A stretch of DNA of 64,000 bases from Streptococcus mitis (GCF_005844455.1 NZ_SPGF01000002.1:1-64000), one strand, 5' to 3'. Numbered from the stretch's first letter, positions 28,185 through 38,215 are shown. Numbers and translations: made by a program. The notes: generated from the sequence alone by a model not told the origin.

Positions 28185-29297
28185 CTATACTCGTACTCCA
28201 TCACTGTTTACTCTGTAGCCATCCACCGTCGTATTGACAGCTAAGGCGCCTGAAGAGTAAGAATAATACCACTTACCTGAAACTTGATACCAACCTGTTT
28301 TCATTGCTCCTGAACTATCCAGATAGTACCATAGACCATTTTCCTTTAACCACCCTGTCTGCATTTCACCAGATGATTTCAAATAATACCAGCTAGAACC
28401 ATCCTTCAACCAGCCTGTTGATTTAGACCCATTTGATTTGAAATGATACCAACTACCATTTATTTTTTTCCAACCAACAGTCAGAACATCATTGGAACTA
28501 CCTTCTGTTTGATTCTGCGATGACGCAACCTCCTCTAACTGAATATAACGACGACTTCCACTATAAGATATATAACTCAACCACTTGTACCCATCTTTTT
28601 CAAGTACCTGATCATAATGAACACTCTCACCTGGAGAATAATATGCAATTGAAGTTGAACTAACTAAAGGTTGATTTTTTATAGCTGCCTTATTCTTAAA
28701 ATAATGTGTTCCTCCTGTCGAAGAAGGTTGACTATTGAATACTTTGCCACTACTTACTACATTACCCCCATCCAAATCTTTAAAATGAATAAATCCTGTC
28801 ATCGTATTCGCTTTTATAATTCGTTTATTATAGGATCCTGTATAACCATAGTTGTATTCCTCAATTTCTATATTATCCCCCATTACATTTGAAACCCAGG
28901 CAACATGACCATATCCTCCTGCAGTAGACCAAGCAATAGATCCAATCGTTGGTACACTATCTACACGATAGCCTTCACGACGAGCACGATGCCCCCATTC
29001 ATTCGCATTTCCATAAGCCCTTGGAATCTCAAAACCATTGACACTACTCAAACGAAAGGCTGCAAAAGAAGTACACTGACGAGAATACATGCGCCACTGA
29101 TCAATCTCCTGACTCCCATTTTTATAATAAGCAGGATAATCATCCCCACGCGCAATCGACCCATTCCCTCCAGAATAGGCATAGACACTATCACCCGCTG
29201 CTAGCATCAATCCTACTACTAAAAAAGGAACAACCTTTTTAACTGACATCTTCAAACAATAACTTGTTCCTCTTGCTATAAACGGTAAAATTTTCAT
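28185..29297 (-). CDS. cbpD: Choline-binding murein hydrolase CbpD (competence fratricin)
   Basis: 370 aa. Signal peptide to about residue 40, a CHAP domain with the catalytic Cys in RQCTSFAAFRL and His in GYGHVAWVS, one SH3b-like region (about residues 195-260), then four C-terminal choline-binding repeats with the GW...WYYL pattern. CbpD is released by competent cells to lyse non-competent relatives. Pneumococcal CbpD is usually about 450 aa with two SH3b domains; here only one is visible. Expression is expected from the ComX box upstream. AAGGAGG lies six nt before the start. Confidence 0.9.
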   Translation of the reverse strand: MKILPFIARGTSYCLKMSVKKVVPFLVVGLMLAAGDSVYAYSGGNGSIARGDDYPAYYKNGSQEIDQWRMYSRQCTSFAAFRLSSVNGFEIPRAYGNANEWGHRARREGYRVDSVPTIGSIAWSTAGGYGHVAWVSNVMGDNIEIEEYNYGYTGSYNKRIIKANTMTGFIHFKDLDGGNVVSSGKVFNSQPSSTGGTHYFKNKAAIKNQPLVSSTSIAYYSPGESVHYDQVLEKDGYKWLSYISYSGSRRYIQLEEVASSQNQTEGSSNDVLTVGWKKINGSWYHFKSNGSKSTGWLKDGSSWYYLKSSGEMQTGWLKENGLWYYLDSSGAMKTGWYQVSGKWYYSYSSGALAVNTTVDGYRVNSDGVRV

Positions 29298-29346
29298 TCT
29301 TCCTCCTTGAAAAATAATATAAATCGAAGATTACCTTCACTTAAAC

Positions 29347-29366
29347 TATTCGGAGAAAAAAGAAAA
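29347..29366 (-). promoter_or_regulatory. ComX (cin) box of cbpD
   Basis: Minus strand TCCGAATA at 29354-29347, one change from TACGAATA, preceded by a T-rich stretch as required. It lies 50 bp before the cbpD start. Confidence 0.75.
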
Positions 29367-29388
29367 AGTGAGAAAATTTCTCACTTTA
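29355..29388 (-). terminator. veg terminator
   Basis: Palindrome AAGTGAGAAATTTTCTCACTT overlapping the veg stop codon, followed by a T/C run that is also the T tract of the cbpD ComX promoter. Confidence 0.75.
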
Positions 29389-29652
29389 GTCAAGATAATG
29401 AATCAAATTCTTTTCAGTAAGGATATCTGAGTAAGTAAAGGACTCAACATAAACATTAGCTTGTTTATCTCCTTCAACATTCCCAAATTCCACGATAAAT
29501 AGGGATGGATAAACTTCAATTAGCTTACCCAATCTATTTTTTTGGCGCTTACGTCCATTTTCCAAAGTCATTTCAATTACATGACCCTCATGCGCCTTGA
29601 TTTCTTCTTTAATTTTTTTCATCTTAGCTACATCTGTAAATGCATCTGTCAT
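29386..29652 (-). CDS. Veg family protein (DUF1021)
   Basis: 88 aa, small Veg-like protein with the core KAHEGHVIEMTLENGRKRQKNR and a beta-barrel-like C-terminus. Family members are linked to biofilm and matrix control in Bacillus; the streptococcal role is not known. It starts 1 bp after the dnaC stop, in the same operon. Confidence 0.85.
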   Translation of the reverse strand: MTDAFTDVAKMKKIKEEIKAHEGHVIEMTLENGRKRQKNRLGKLIEVYPSLFIVEFGNVEGDKQANVYVESFTYSDILTEKNLIHYLD

Positions 29653-29653
29653 T

Positions 29654-31006
29654 TTATGCCTCCCTTTTTGAGATACTTGAAAATTTATTGTATTCTTTTT
29701 GGAAAATTAATTCCACTGTTCCACGAGCTCCACTACGGTTTTTCTCGATAATAACTTCTACCTTATTATTTGGTATGCCTTCCTCTTCTTCACCACCACG
29801 CTCATAGTAATCGTCTCGATAAAGAAAGGCTACGATATCAGCGTCCTGCTCAATAGACCCAGATTCACGAATATCAGACAAGACCGGTCTCTTGTCCTGA
29901 CGTTGTTCTACACCACGAGAAAGCTGACTTAGAGCGATTACGGGAACTTTCAGTTCCTTGGCTAGGATTTTCAACTGACGTGAAATCTCTGAAACCTCTT
30001 GTTGACGATTTTCTCGACCAGTTCCCGTAATCAATTGAAGGTAGTCTATCAAAATCAAACCAAGATTCCCAGTTTCTTGAGCCAGTTTGCGTGATCGCGA
30101 ACGAATTTCCGTGATCCGAATACCTGGTGTATCATCGATATAGATACTTGCATTCGCGAGATTCCCTTGAGCAATGGTATATTTTTGCCATTCCTCATCG
30201 GTCAATTGACCCGTACGGATAGAATGCGACTCCACCAACCCTTCTGCCGCTAACATACGGTCCACTAGACTTTCCGCACCCATTTCGAGCGAAAAGATAG
30301 CAACCGTTTTGTCCAACTTGGTCCCAATATTCTGAGCAATATTCAAGGCAAAGGCTGTCTTACCAACCGCTGGACGAGCTGCTAGAATAATCAACTCCTC
30401 CTCATGCAAACCAGTCGTCATATGATCTAAATCACGATAACCTGTCGCAATACCAGTAATATCGGTCGTTTGTTGCGAGCGAGCTTCCAGATTTCCAAAG
30501 TTGACGTTCAACACATCTCGAATATTCTTAAATCCACTTCGATTTGCATTTTCACTGACATCAATCAACCCTTTTTCAGCCTGAGCAATGATTTCATCAG
30601 CTGGTTGTGAAGCCTCGTAAGCTTGGTTGACAGAGTCTGTCAACTTGGCAATTAGTCGCCGTAGCATGGCTTTTTCAGCAACAATCTTAGCATAATACTC
30701 CGCATTAGCAGAAGTTGGCACAGAATTGACAATCTCAACCAAGTAAGACAAGCCACCAATATTCTGTAAGTCACCTTGATTATCAAGAATGGTGCGAACC
30801 GTTGTTGCATCTATAGCATCTCCACGATCGGATAAGTCAACCATAGCTTGGAAAATCAAACGATGGGCATACTTAAAAAAGTCCCGAGACTCAATATATT
30901 CTCGCACAAAAACAAGCTTACTCTCGTCAATAAAGATAGCCCCCAAAACGGATTGCTCAGCTAAGATATCTTGAGGTTGTACTCGTAACTCTTCTACTTC
31001 TGCCAT
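29654..31006 (-). CDS. dnaC: Replicative DNA helicase
   Basis: 450 aa DnaB-family hexameric helicase (named dnaC in Gram-positives). N-terminal DnaB domain from QDILAEQSVLGAIF, Walker A ARPAVGKTAFAL, Walker B LILIDYLQL and C-terminal RSGARGTVEL. It unwinds DNA at the fork. Located 43 bp after rplI. Confidence 0.96.
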   Translation of the reverse strand: MAEVEELRVQPQDILAEQSVLGAIFIDESKLVFVREYIESRDFFKYAHRLIFQAMVDLSDRGDAIDATTVRTILDNQGDLQNIGGLSYLVEIVNSVPTSANAEYYAKIVAEKAMLRRLIAKLTDSVNQAYEASQPADEIIAQAEKGLIDVSENANRSGFKNIRDVLNVNFGNLEARSQQTTDITGIATGYRDLDHMTTGLHEEELIILAARPAVGKTAFALNIAQNIGTKLDKTVAIFSLEMGAESLVDRMLAAEGLVESHSIRTGQLTDEEWQKYTIAQGNLANASIYIDDTPGIRITEIRSRSRKLAQETGNLGLILIDYLQLITGTGRENRQQEVSEISRQLKILAKELKVPVIALSQLSRGVEQRQDKRPVLSDIRESGSIEQDADIVAFLYRDDYYERGGEEEEGIPNNKVEVIIEKNRSGARGTVELIFQKEYNKFSSISKREA

Positions 31007-31049
31007 CAGACTTCCCTTCCTTTTACAATCTTGTCAAGAAGGTGTAAAT

Positions 31050-31502
31050 TTATCCTTCTTTCACACGAAGATTGATTACACTTGTGATATCTTGATAGAT
31101 TTTCACTGGCACATCAATCAAACCAACCGCTCGAATCGGAGCTTGTACTTGAATATGGCGTTTATCAATCTTAATTCCAAATTGCTTTTGCAATTCTTCT
31201 GCAATTTTCTTATTGGTAATAGAACCAAAAGTACGGCCATCTGGACCAACTTTTTCAACAAATTCTACAACAGTTTCTTCTGCTTCAAGTTGGGCTTTAA
31301 TTGCTTTTGCTTCTGCAATCATCTCAGCGTGAGCTTTTTCTTCAGATTTTTGTTTACCACGAAGCTCACCTACCGCTTGAGCAGTCGCTTCTTTAGCTAG
31401 ATTTTTTTTGATAAGAAAGTTTTGCGCATACCCTGTTGGTACTTCCTTAATTTCGCCTTTTTTACCTTTTCCTTTAACATCTGCTAAAAAGATTACCTTC
31501 AT
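31050..31502 (-). CDS. rplI: 50S ribosomal protein L9
   Basis: 150 aa. N-terminal signature [20 protein letters not shown] and later the long connecting helix. It overlaps gdpP by 4 bp, a common arrangement in Firmicutes. Confidence 0.97.
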   Translation of the reverse strand: MKVIFLADVKGKGKKGEIKEVPTGYAQNFLIKKNLAKEATAQAVGELRGKQKSEEKAHAEMIAEAKAIKAQLEAEETVVEFVEKVGPDGRTFGSITNKKIAEELQKQFGIKIDKRHIQVQAPIRAVGLIDVPVKIYQDITSVINLRVKEG

Positions 31503-33472
31503 TCTTCTTTCTCCTTTTCCTTTATTTCATTTAATACAATTTCTGTCAGTTTTTCACCTGCTTCTGACAAGGTTAAATCTTTAATTTGAGCTGCTGCCAA
31601 ATTAAAGTGGCCGCCACCTCCCAGCTCTTCCATGATCCGTTGTACATTCAGCTTACTACGACTGCGAGCTGAGATAGAGATAAACCCTTGTGTATTCTTC
31701 GCAAGAACAAAACTCGCTTCAATACCTGACATAGCTAACATGGCATCTGCTGCCTTACTAATAACAACTGTATCATAGCATTTCGAGTCCTTAGCCTCTG
31801 CTATCAGTACATCTGAACCTAATTTACGCCCCTGTAAAATCAGTTCATTGACCTCACGATATTCTTCAAAATCTGTCGCAGCAATTTCTTGGATAGCAAT
31901 ACTATCACTTCCTCTCGTTCTGAGATAGCTAGCAACATCAAATGTCCGACTAGTCACTCGTGAGGTGAAATTTTTAGTATCCAACATCATACCAGCCATT
32001 AAAACACTTGCTTGCATACGACTCAAACGATTTTTCTTAGAATTCTGGAACTGAATCAATTCCGTTACCAACTCACTGGCACTGCTGGCACCACTTTCGA
32101 TATAAGTGATAACGGCATTATCAGGAAAATCCTGATCCCTTCTGTGGTGGTCAATAACAATGGTCTGTGTAAACAAATCATAAAATTCTTTCGATAAAGT
32201 TAAGGCAGTCTTTGAATGGTCTACCAGAATCAACAAAGAACGATTGGTCACTAATCCCATTGCCTCCTTAACCGACAACAACTTCGTAACTCCTTCTTTT
32301 TCTAAGAATGAAACAGCTCGTTCAATATCTGGTGACATTTGATCTTCATCATAAAGAGCATAGCTATTTTCAGTCACATTACTAGAAAACAACTGCATAC
32401 CTACAGCAGAGCCCAAAGCATCCATATCTAGATTTTTGTGACCAACTACAAAAACCTGATCCACACTTCGAATTTTATCTGAAATAGCCGTCATCATAGC
32501 GCGCGTACGTGTCCTTGTACGTTTGATTGACGCCGCAGATCCACCACCAAAATAAACGGGATTTTTCGTTTCGTCATTCTCCTTGACAACCACCTGGTCG
32601 CCACCACGCACTTCAGCCAAGTTCAAGTTGAGCAATGCAACTTTCCCGATTTCATCATGATATCCATCACCATAAGAAAATCCCATACTTAGGGTCAAAG
32701 GCAACTGTCTCTGTTTCGCCTCTTCTCTGAAAGCATCGATAACAGAAAATTTATCATTCATCAATCCCTCAAGTACCGTGTAGTCCGTAAATAGATAAAA
32801 GCGATCCATACTTACTCGACGGGAGAACATGGCATGTTTACCAGCAAATTCTGAAACAAAATTGGCCACAAAACTATTGATATGACTGATATCAGACTCG
32901 GATGTTTCATCTTCTAAATCATCGTAGTTGTCAACAGAAACGATCCCAATCACAGGTCGACTCGTTACTAACTCAACAGTCGCTTCATATTCACCAGACA
33001 CATCAAAGAAGTAAAGAACCCCAGATACCTTGTCCATATGAACCGAATAACGGGTCTCACCCAAGGTGGCATAAGAACCTGGATTTCCTACCGATGCCTT
33101 AATAATTGTTTGAATTAACGCCACATCAATCTCGCCCATTTCATTAGTCAAAATCAATTCAGCATAAGGATTAAACCATTCAACTTCACCTGACGACAAG
33201 TCTAATTTAATAACTCCAACAGGCATCTGTTCTAACAAGGTTGTCAAACTTTCTTCAGCTTGGTGGTTTACATACTGGATTTGTTCTACTTCACTCCTTG
33301 AGTAGTAGTCTCTCTGATGGATGAACAATAAAATATATGAACCCAAAATAAGTAGCAAAAGAAATAGCGTTACCAGTGTATTCGTTACAAAAACAAGTTG
33401 CACAGATAGCACTCCGAACGCCACTATTCCTAATATTAAGGGGAAAATAGGACTTACATAAAATTTTTTCAT
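31499..33472 (-). CDS. gdpP: Cyclic-di-AMP phosphodiesterase GdpP
   Basis: 657 aa from the ATG at 33472, chosen because the promoter -10 lies at 33492-33497, inside the longer open frame, and AGAGG is properly spaced. Two membrane helices, a PAS-like domain, a degenerate GGDEF domain, then the DHH-DHHA1 module with [16 protein letters not shown] and IVIDHHRRD. It hydrolyses c-di-AMP (Pde1 in pneumococcus). Confidence 0.9.
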   Translation of the reverse strand: MKKFYVSPIFPLILGIVAFGVLSVQLVFVTNTLVTLFLLLLILGSYILLFIHQRDYYSRSEVEQIQYVNHQAEESLTTLLEQMPVGVIKLDLSSGEVEWFNPYAELILTNEMGEIDVALIQTIIKASVGNPGSYATLGETRYSVHMDKVSGVLYFFDVSGEYEATVELVTSRPVIGIVSVDNYDDLEDETSESDISHINSFVANFVSEFAGKHAMFSRRVSMDRFYLFTDYTVLEGLMNDKFSVIDAFREEAKQRQLPLTLSMGFSYGDGYHDEIGKVALLNLNLAEVRGGDQVVVKENDETKNPVYFGGGSAASIKRTRTRTRAMMTAISDKIRSVDQVFVVGHKNLDMDALGSAVGMQLFSSNVTENSYALYDEDQMSPDIERAVSFLEKEGVTKLLSVKEAMGLVTNRSLLILVDHSKTALTLSKEFYDLFTQTIVIDHHRRDQDFPDNAVITYIESGASSASELVTELIQFQNSKKNRLSRMQASVLMAGMMLDTKNFTSRVTSRTFDVASYLRTRGSDSIAIQEIAATDFEEYREVNELILQGRKLGSDVLIAEAKDSKCYDTVVISKAADAMLAMSGIEASFVLAKNTQGFISISARSRSKLNVQRIMEELGGGGHFNLAAAQIKDLTLSEAGEKLTEIVLNEIKEKEKEE

Positions 33473-33491
33473 TCCAAACCTCTTGGCACCC

Positions 33492-33500
33492 ATTATACCA
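33492..33500 (-). promoter_or_regulatory. Extended -10 promoter of gdpP-rplI-dnaC-veg
   Basis: Minus strand TGGTATAAT (33500-33492). It shows that the upstream in-frame start codons cannot be used from this transcript. Confidence 0.65.
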
Positions 33501-33559
33501 TAATAACCACCAAAAAGCGACTTTTTAAAAGTGTAATCAGTAATTCTATCCATTGTAAG

Positions 33560-33591
33560 AAAAAGGAGGTTTACAATTCAGTAAACCTCCC
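33560..33591 (-). terminator. hpf terminator
   Basis: Perfect 10-bp stem GGAGGTTTAC (33565-33574) / GTAAACCTCC (33581-33590), then TTTTTC on the minus strand. Confidence 0.88.
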
Positions 33592-33607
33592 TTTACACAT
33601 ATTGAAA

Positions 33608-34156
33608 TTAAGATTCTTTAACTTCTAACAGACCAATTTCGCCATCTTCACGACGATAAATCACATTGGTTGTTTGATCTTCAACATCCACATAGATAAA
33701 GAAATCATGTCCCAACAAATCCATCTGTAGAATAGCTTCTTCCAAATCCATTGGTTTTAAATCAATTTGTTTTGAACGAACAACTCTAGACTGGACAACA
33801 TTTGGATCTTCCACCAAAGCATCTGTAAATAATTGACTAGTTGCCACCTTATTTTTATTTTTACGCTCGATTTTTGTTTTATTTTTACGAATCTGACGTT
33901 CAATTTTATCGGTTACAAGGTCAATTGAACCATACATATCTTGAGACACATCTTCTGCACGAAGAGTAATAGAGCCAAGCGGAATCGTTACTTCCACTTT
34001 AGCAGTTTTTTCACGATACACCTTCAAGTTAACTCGAGCATCCAACTCTTGTTCAGCTTGAAAATACTTTTCGATCTTTTCGAGTTTAGAAACTACATAA
34101 TCACGAATTGCTTCTGTTACTTCTAGGTTTTCACCACGGATACTATATTTAATCAT
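33608..34156 (-). CDS. hpf: Long-form ribosome hibernation factor HPF
   Basis: 182 aa. N-terminal YfiA/RaiA-type ribosome-binding domain (first 100 residues) and a C-terminal dimerisation domain PMDLEEAILQMDLLGHDFF. It dimerises 70S ribosomes in stationary phase. In pneumococcus the gene lies directly after comFC. Confidence 0.93.
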   Translation of the reverse strand: MIKYSIRGENLEVTEAIRDYVVSKLEKIEKYFQAEQELDARVNLKVYREKTAKVEVTIPLGSITLRAEDVSQDMYGSIDLVTDKIERQIRKNKTKIERKNKNKVATSQLFTDALVEDPNVVQSRVVRSKQIDLKPMDLEEAILQMDLLGHDFFIYVDVEDQTTNVIYRREDGEIGLLEVKES

Positions 34157-34235
34157 ATGAGTACCTTCTTTCTAAACATTTTTGTTTTTCTGATTTCATT
34201 ATAACGCTTTCATTTTATTTTTGCAAATTTTTTCC

Positions 34236-34898
34236 TCATCTTACAAGGGAAAAAGTTTTTACATCCTCAGCACCAGCTTCTTCCAGCAGTTTCTTCACAC
34301 GATTTATAGTTGTTCCAGTAGTATAAATATCATCTATAAGTAGGATTTTTTTAGGAATAGTGACTTCACTTTTAATAAAGAACGGAAGTTCTGTTGCCAA
34401 GCGTTCTGAGCGACTTTTAGAAGAACTAGCTCTCTCTTCTCTTTTATCTAATAAATCCAGATATTTGAATCTTGCTGCATCTACCAAGCCCTTAACCTGA
34501 TTAAATCCTCTGTCAAGCAATCTTTTAGGACTTAGGGGAATTACAACAAATTGATACTCTTTGTACTTTTTCAACTCCTCACTTAAAAATGAAGCGAAAA
34601 CTTTTCTTAAAAGGAAGTCTCCATCAAACTTATATCGACTGAAAAAATCTTTCATAACTTGATTGTAAGTAAAAATCGCTCTATGGGAGACCTCAATTCC
34701 TTCTTTACACCAAAATTGACAATCTTGACACTTTGTTGACAATCCTGTTTTCATACAGTTTGGACAGCTCTCTTCTCCAATCCTCTCAAAAGTAGAGTCA
34801 CAGTCTGAACAAAGACAAGAGTCATCATTCTTCAGAAGTAAGAGACTACTAAAAGTTAAAACAGTCTTCATAGTCTGCCCACATAACAAACACTTCAT
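34236..34898 (-). CDS. comFC: Competence protein ComFC (phosphoribosyltransferase-like)
   Basis: 220 aa. N-terminal zinc-type CLLCG...CDSC..C clusters and a C-terminal phosphoribosyltransferase motif KILLIDDIYTTGTT. It acts with ComFA in DNA uptake across the membrane. The start overlaps comFA by 4 bp. Confidence 0.92.
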   Translation of the reverse strand: MKCLLCGQTMKTVLTFSSLLLLKNDDSCLCSDCDSTFERIGEESCPNCMKTGLSTKCQDCQFWCKEGIEVSHRAIFTYNQVMKDFFSRYKFDGDFLLRKVFASFLSEELKKYKEYQFVVIPLSPKRLLDRGFNQVKGLVDAARFKYLDLLDKREERASSSKSRSERLATELPFFIKSEVTIPKKILLIDDIYTTGTTINRVKKLLEEAGAEDVKTFSLVR

Positions 34899-36193
34899 AA
34901 GCCTGCCTCCTTGTTCATCTGCTGAATTTCCTTAATCGCCTTCTTGATTGAATCATTTAATCCGTCATGAAAGAAAAGCAAATCTCCTGTCGGTCTATCC
35001 ATGCTTCGTCCAACTCGTCCACCAATCTGAATCAAACTAGACTTGGTAAACAAACGATGATTGGCCTCTACTACAAAAACATCCACACAAGGGAAGGTAA
35101 CTCCACGTTCCAATATCGTCGTACTGATAAGTATTGTCAGTTCTCCATCTCGAAAAGCTTGTACTTGCTCTAATCGATCTTCTGTTACGGAAGAAACAAA
35201 ACCAATTTTCTCATTTGGAAATTGCTCCTGTAAGATTTCCTTTAGCTGCTCCCCTTTCTTAATTTCTGATGCAAAAATGAGTAACGGATAAGCTGTCTTT
35301 CTCTGTTTCTCAATATAAGTCTTTAACTTTGGTGACAAACGATTTTTATCCAGATAGCGATTAAAATTCGATAACCAAACTGGTTTAGGGATAATCAACG
35401 GATTCCCATGGAATCGTCTAGGTAAGCTCAGTCTTTTTAATTCTCCTAAACGGACTTTCCTATCTAACTCATCTGTCGAAGTCGCTGTTAAAAAGATTCT
35501 CAGCCCATTCTCCTTTACACTATTCTTGACAGCATGGTAAAGCGTTGGATTATCAACATAAGGAAAGGCATCTACTTCATCCACTATCAGCAAATCAAAA
35601 GCTTGATAAAATTTCAATAACTGATGGGTCGTCGCAACAACTAATGGGGTTCGGAAATACGGTTCTGATTCTCCATGTAGAAGAGCTATCTCGCAAGAAA
35701 AATCCTGTTGCAGGCGCTTATACAGCTCCAAACAAACATCTATGCGAGGACTAGCCAAGCATACTGCACCTCCCGCATTAATCACTTTAGCCACTACTTG
35801 ATAAATCATTTCTGTCTTTCCAGCTCCTGTCACCGCATGTACCAATGTTGACTCTTGCTTGTCTACTGCTTGAATCAGTCCCTCTGACACCTGCTCTTGA
35901 AAAGGAGTTAATTGACCACGCCATTTAAGAACATCTTGCTTCGGAAAATCCTCCTGCGGAAAATAGTATAAAGCTTGATCACTCCTAACTCTCTTCATCA
36001 GCAAGCACTCTCGACAATAGTAAGCACCGATGGGCAAATACCATTCCTCTAGAATAATACTATTACAACGTTGACAGAAAAATTTCCCCTTCTCCTTTCT
36101 CATTGCTGGAAGTTTCTCCGCCAACTGACGTTCCTCTTCTGTTAATTCATTCTCCGTAAACAAACGACCGAGATAATTTGGATTTACTTTCAT
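34895..36193 (-). CDS. comFA: Competence DNA-uptake ATPase ComFA
   Basis: 432 aa. Four-cysteine zinc domain near residue 40 (FFCQRCN...YYCREC), Walker A HAVTGAGKTEM, DEVD box LLIVDEVDAFP, helicase motif III TATST and motif VI QIGGRVGRS. It is the ATP-driven translocase for single-stranded DNA in transformation. A ComX box ends 7 bp before its ATG, suggesting a nearly leaderless mRNA. Confidence 0.95.
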   Translation of the reverse strand: MKVNPNYLGRLFTENELTEEERQLAEKLPAMRKEKGKFFCQRCNSIILEEWYLPIGAYYCRECLLMKRVRSDQALYYFPQEDFPKQDVLKWRGQLTPFQEQVSEGLIQAVDKQESTLVHAVTGAGKTEMIYQVVAKVINAGGAVCLASPRIDVCLELYKRLQQDFSCEIALLHGESEPYFRTPLVVATTHQLLKFYQAFDLLIVDEVDAFPYVDNPTLYHAVKNSVKENGLRIFLTATSTDELDRKVRLGELKRLSLPRRFHGNPLIIPKPVWLSNFNRYLDKNRLSPKLKTYIEKQRKTAYPLLIFASEIKKGEQLKEILQEQFPNEKIGFVSSVTEDRLEQVQAFRDGELTILISTTILERGVTFPCVDVFVVEANHRLFTKSSLIQIGGRVGRSMDRPTGDLLFFHDGLNDSIKKAIKEIQQMNKEAGL

Positions 36194-36200
36194 ACTTCTT

Positions 36201-36208
36201 TATTCGTA
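36201..36208 (-). promoter_or_regulatory. ComX (cin) box of comFA-comFC
   Basis: Perfect TACGAATA on the minus strand (36208-36201). A T stretch precedes it. Confidence 0.85.
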
Positions 36209-36237
36209 AAAACCTAGCGCTTTAGATGATTTTTTAG

Positions 36238-36243
36238 TACAAT
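36238..36243 (+). promoter_or_regulatory. Candidate -10 of yigZ
   Basis: TACAAT ends 6 nt before the yigZ ATG at 36250; no ribosome site visible. The mRNA may be leaderless. Confidence 0.45.
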
Positions 36244-36249
36244 TAAATC

Positions 36250-36885
36250 ATGGAATTTAGAACAATTAAAGAGGACGGACAAGTCCAAGAAGAAATCAAA
36301 AAATCTCGCTTTATCTGTCATGCCAAGTGTGTTTATAGCGAAGAAGAGGCTCGTGACTTCATTACTGCCATCAAAAAAGAACACTACAAAGCTACGCATA
36401 ACTGCTCTGCTTTTATTATTGGGGAACGTAGTGAAATTAAACGTACAAGTGATGATGGTGAGCCCAGTGGTACTGCTGGCGTTCCCATGCTTGGGGTACT
36501 AGAAAATCACAATCTCACCAATGTCTGTGTGGTAGTGACACGCTACTTTGGTGGCATTAAACTAGGCGCTGGAGGATTGATTCGTGCTTACGCCGGCAGT
36601 GTGGCCTTAGCTGTCAAAGAAATTGGCATCATTGAAATAAAAGAACAGCCTGGCATTGCTATTCAAATGTCTTACGCTCAGTACCAAGAGTACAGTAACT
36701 TCCTTAAAGAACATAATCTCATGGAGCTGGATACAAATTTTACAGATCAAGTCGATACGATGATTTATGTTGATAAAGAAGAAAAAGAAACTATTAAAGC
36801 TGCACTTGTAGAGTTTTTTAATGGAAAAGTCACTTTAACTGACCAAGGTTTACGCGAAGTTGAAATTCCTGTAAACTTAGTGTAA
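36250..36885 (+). CDS. yigZ: YigZ/IMPACT family protein
   Basis: 211 aa. N-terminal UPF0029 domain with SRFICHAKCV, DDGEPSGTAGVPML and VVVTRYFGGIKLGAGGL, C-terminal DUF1949 domain. The eukaryotic relative IMPACT regulates Gcn2; bacterial function is unknown. It is divergent from comFA with only 56 bp between starts. Confidence 0.9.
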   Translation: MEFRTIKEDGQVQEEIKKSRFICHAKCVYSEEEARDFITAIKKEHYKATHNCSAFIIGERSEIKRTSDDGEPSGTAGVPMLGVLENHNLTNVCVVVTRYFGGIKLGAGGLIRAYAGSVALAVKEIGIIEIKEQPGIAIQMSYAQYQEYSNFLKEHNLMELDTNFTDQVDTMIYVDKEEKETIKAALVEFFNGKVTLTDQGLREVEIPVNLV

Positions 36886-37006
36886 ACAATGGATAATACA
36901 GTGTTTCACTAACATTTTCACCGCTACTTTAATTAGCAACATAAAAAGATATTTGACAAGACCTACTAGAAAATGAAGCAATTCAAAAAGAAAACGGATA
37001 ACGTTA

Positions 37007-37113
37007 TATAGTAGATTGAAATAAGATGCGAACAAATTGATTAGGAAAGTCAAATTAATGTATAGAAATATTTTAGCAACCATGGCGTACTATTCCAGAT
37101 TCAATCCACTATA
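37007..37113. repeat. RUP element, second copy
   Basis: 107 bp, ends TATAGTAGATTGAA and TTCAATCCACTATA, and shares the interior TTAGGAAAGTCAAA with the first copy at 21986. Confidence 0.88.
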
Positions 37114-37182
37114 CTTTACACCTATTTACTAGAACTAGCTTATCACAATCACTTGAAAATTAATGGCTTGGATCTATGATAT

Positions 37183-37214
37183 AAAAAAATCCTATCACTT
37201 CGATAGGATTTCTA
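37183..37214. terminator. Hairpin between RUP and cysteine synthase promoter
   Basis: Perfect 10-bp arms AAATCCTATC (37188-37197) and GATAGGATTT (37202-37211) with A/T flanks. Probably the yigZ terminator, displaced by the RUP. Confidence 0.6.
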
Positions 37215-37217
37215 TAT

Positions 37218-37246
37218 TTTACAAATGGTATAGATAGCGTTATACT
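37218..37246 (+). promoter_or_regulatory. Promoter of the cysteine synthase gene
   Basis: TTTACA (37218-37223), 17 bp, TATACT (37241-37246). Confidence 0.75.
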
Positions 37247-37275
37247 ATAGATATCTTATACAAAGAGGTATTCAT

Positions 37276-38202
37276 ATGTCTATTTATAACAACATTACTG
37301 AACTAATCGGCCAAACTCCGATTGTTAAACTCAACAACATTGTGCCAGAAGGTGCTGCGGACGTCTATGTAAAGCTTGAAGCATTTAACCCTGGTTCATC
37401 GGTAAAAGACCGCATTGCCCTTAGCATGATTGAAAAAGCTGAACAAGACGGTATTCTGAAACCTAGTTCTACTATTGTTGAAGCAACAAGTGGAAACACT
37501 GGTATTGGACTTTCATGGGTAGGTGCTGCTAAAGGGTATAAAGTTGTCATTGTTATGCCTGAAACTATGAGTGTAGAACGCCGTAAGATTATCCAAGCCT
37601 ATGGCGCTGAACTCGTCCTTACGCCTGGTAGTGAAGGAATGAAAGGTGCTATCGCCAAGGCTCAAGAAATCGCTGCTGAACGCGATGGTTTCCTTCCTCT
37701 TCAATTTGACAATCCAGCAAATCCAGAAGTACACGAAAGAACAACAGGAGCTGAGATATTAGCTGCTTTCGGTAAAGATGGATTAGATGCCTTTGTCGCT
37801 GGAGTTGGTACTGGTGGTACAATTTCTGGTGTTTCTCATGCACTCAAAGCAGCAAATTCAAATATTCAAGTTTTTGCAGTAGAAGCAGACGAATCTGCTA
37901 TTCTATCTGGTGAAAAACCTGGTCCTCACAAAATTCAAGGTATCTCAGCTGGATTTATTCCTGATACACTGGATACAAAGGCTTATGATGGTATCGTTCG
38001 TGTAACATCAGACAACGCTCTCGCACTCGGCCGTGAAATTGGCGGAAAAGAAGGCTTCCTTGTAGGGATTTCTTCAGCTGCAGCTATCTACGGAGCCATC
38101 GAGGTTGCCAAAAAATTAGGTACAGGTAAGAAAGTCCTGGCTCTAGCACCAGATAACGGTGAACGTTATCTATCTACAGCACTCTATGAATTTGAAGTTT
38201 AG
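37276..38202 (+). CDS. cysK: Cysteine synthase (O-acetylserine sulfhydrylase)
   Basis: 308 aa. PLP-binding Lys in [15 protein letters not shown] (near residue 42), the substrate loop [10 protein letters not shown] and the phosphate loop GTGGTISG. It makes cysteine from O-acetylserine and sulfide. The gene is called cysM in some pneumococcal annotations. Monocistronic, with RBS AGAGG, ending at a terminator. Confidence 0.92.
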   Translation: MSIYNNITELIGQTPIVKLNNIVPEGAADVYVKLEAFNPGSSVKDRIALSMIEKAEQDGILKPSSTIVEATSGNTGIGLSWVGAAKGYKVVIVMPETMSVERRKIIQAYGAELVLTPGSEGMKGAIAKAQEIAAERDGFLPLQFDNPANPEVHERTTGAEILAAFGKDGLDAFVAGVGTGGTISGVSHALKAANSNIQVFAVEADESAILSGEKPGPHKIQGISAGFIPDTLDTKAYDGIVRVTSDNALALGREIGGKEGFLVGISSAAAIYGAIEVAKKLGTGKKVLALAPDNGERYLSTALYEFEV

Positions 38203-38215
38203 TCTCCTAAATACA

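Larger units (their letters stand above)
36886..37275. other. Intergenic region between yigZ and the cysteine synthase gene
   Basis: 390 bp with an RUP (37007-37113), a hairpin (37183-37214) and the promoter of the next gene (37218-37246). No gene seen. Confidence 0.7.
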
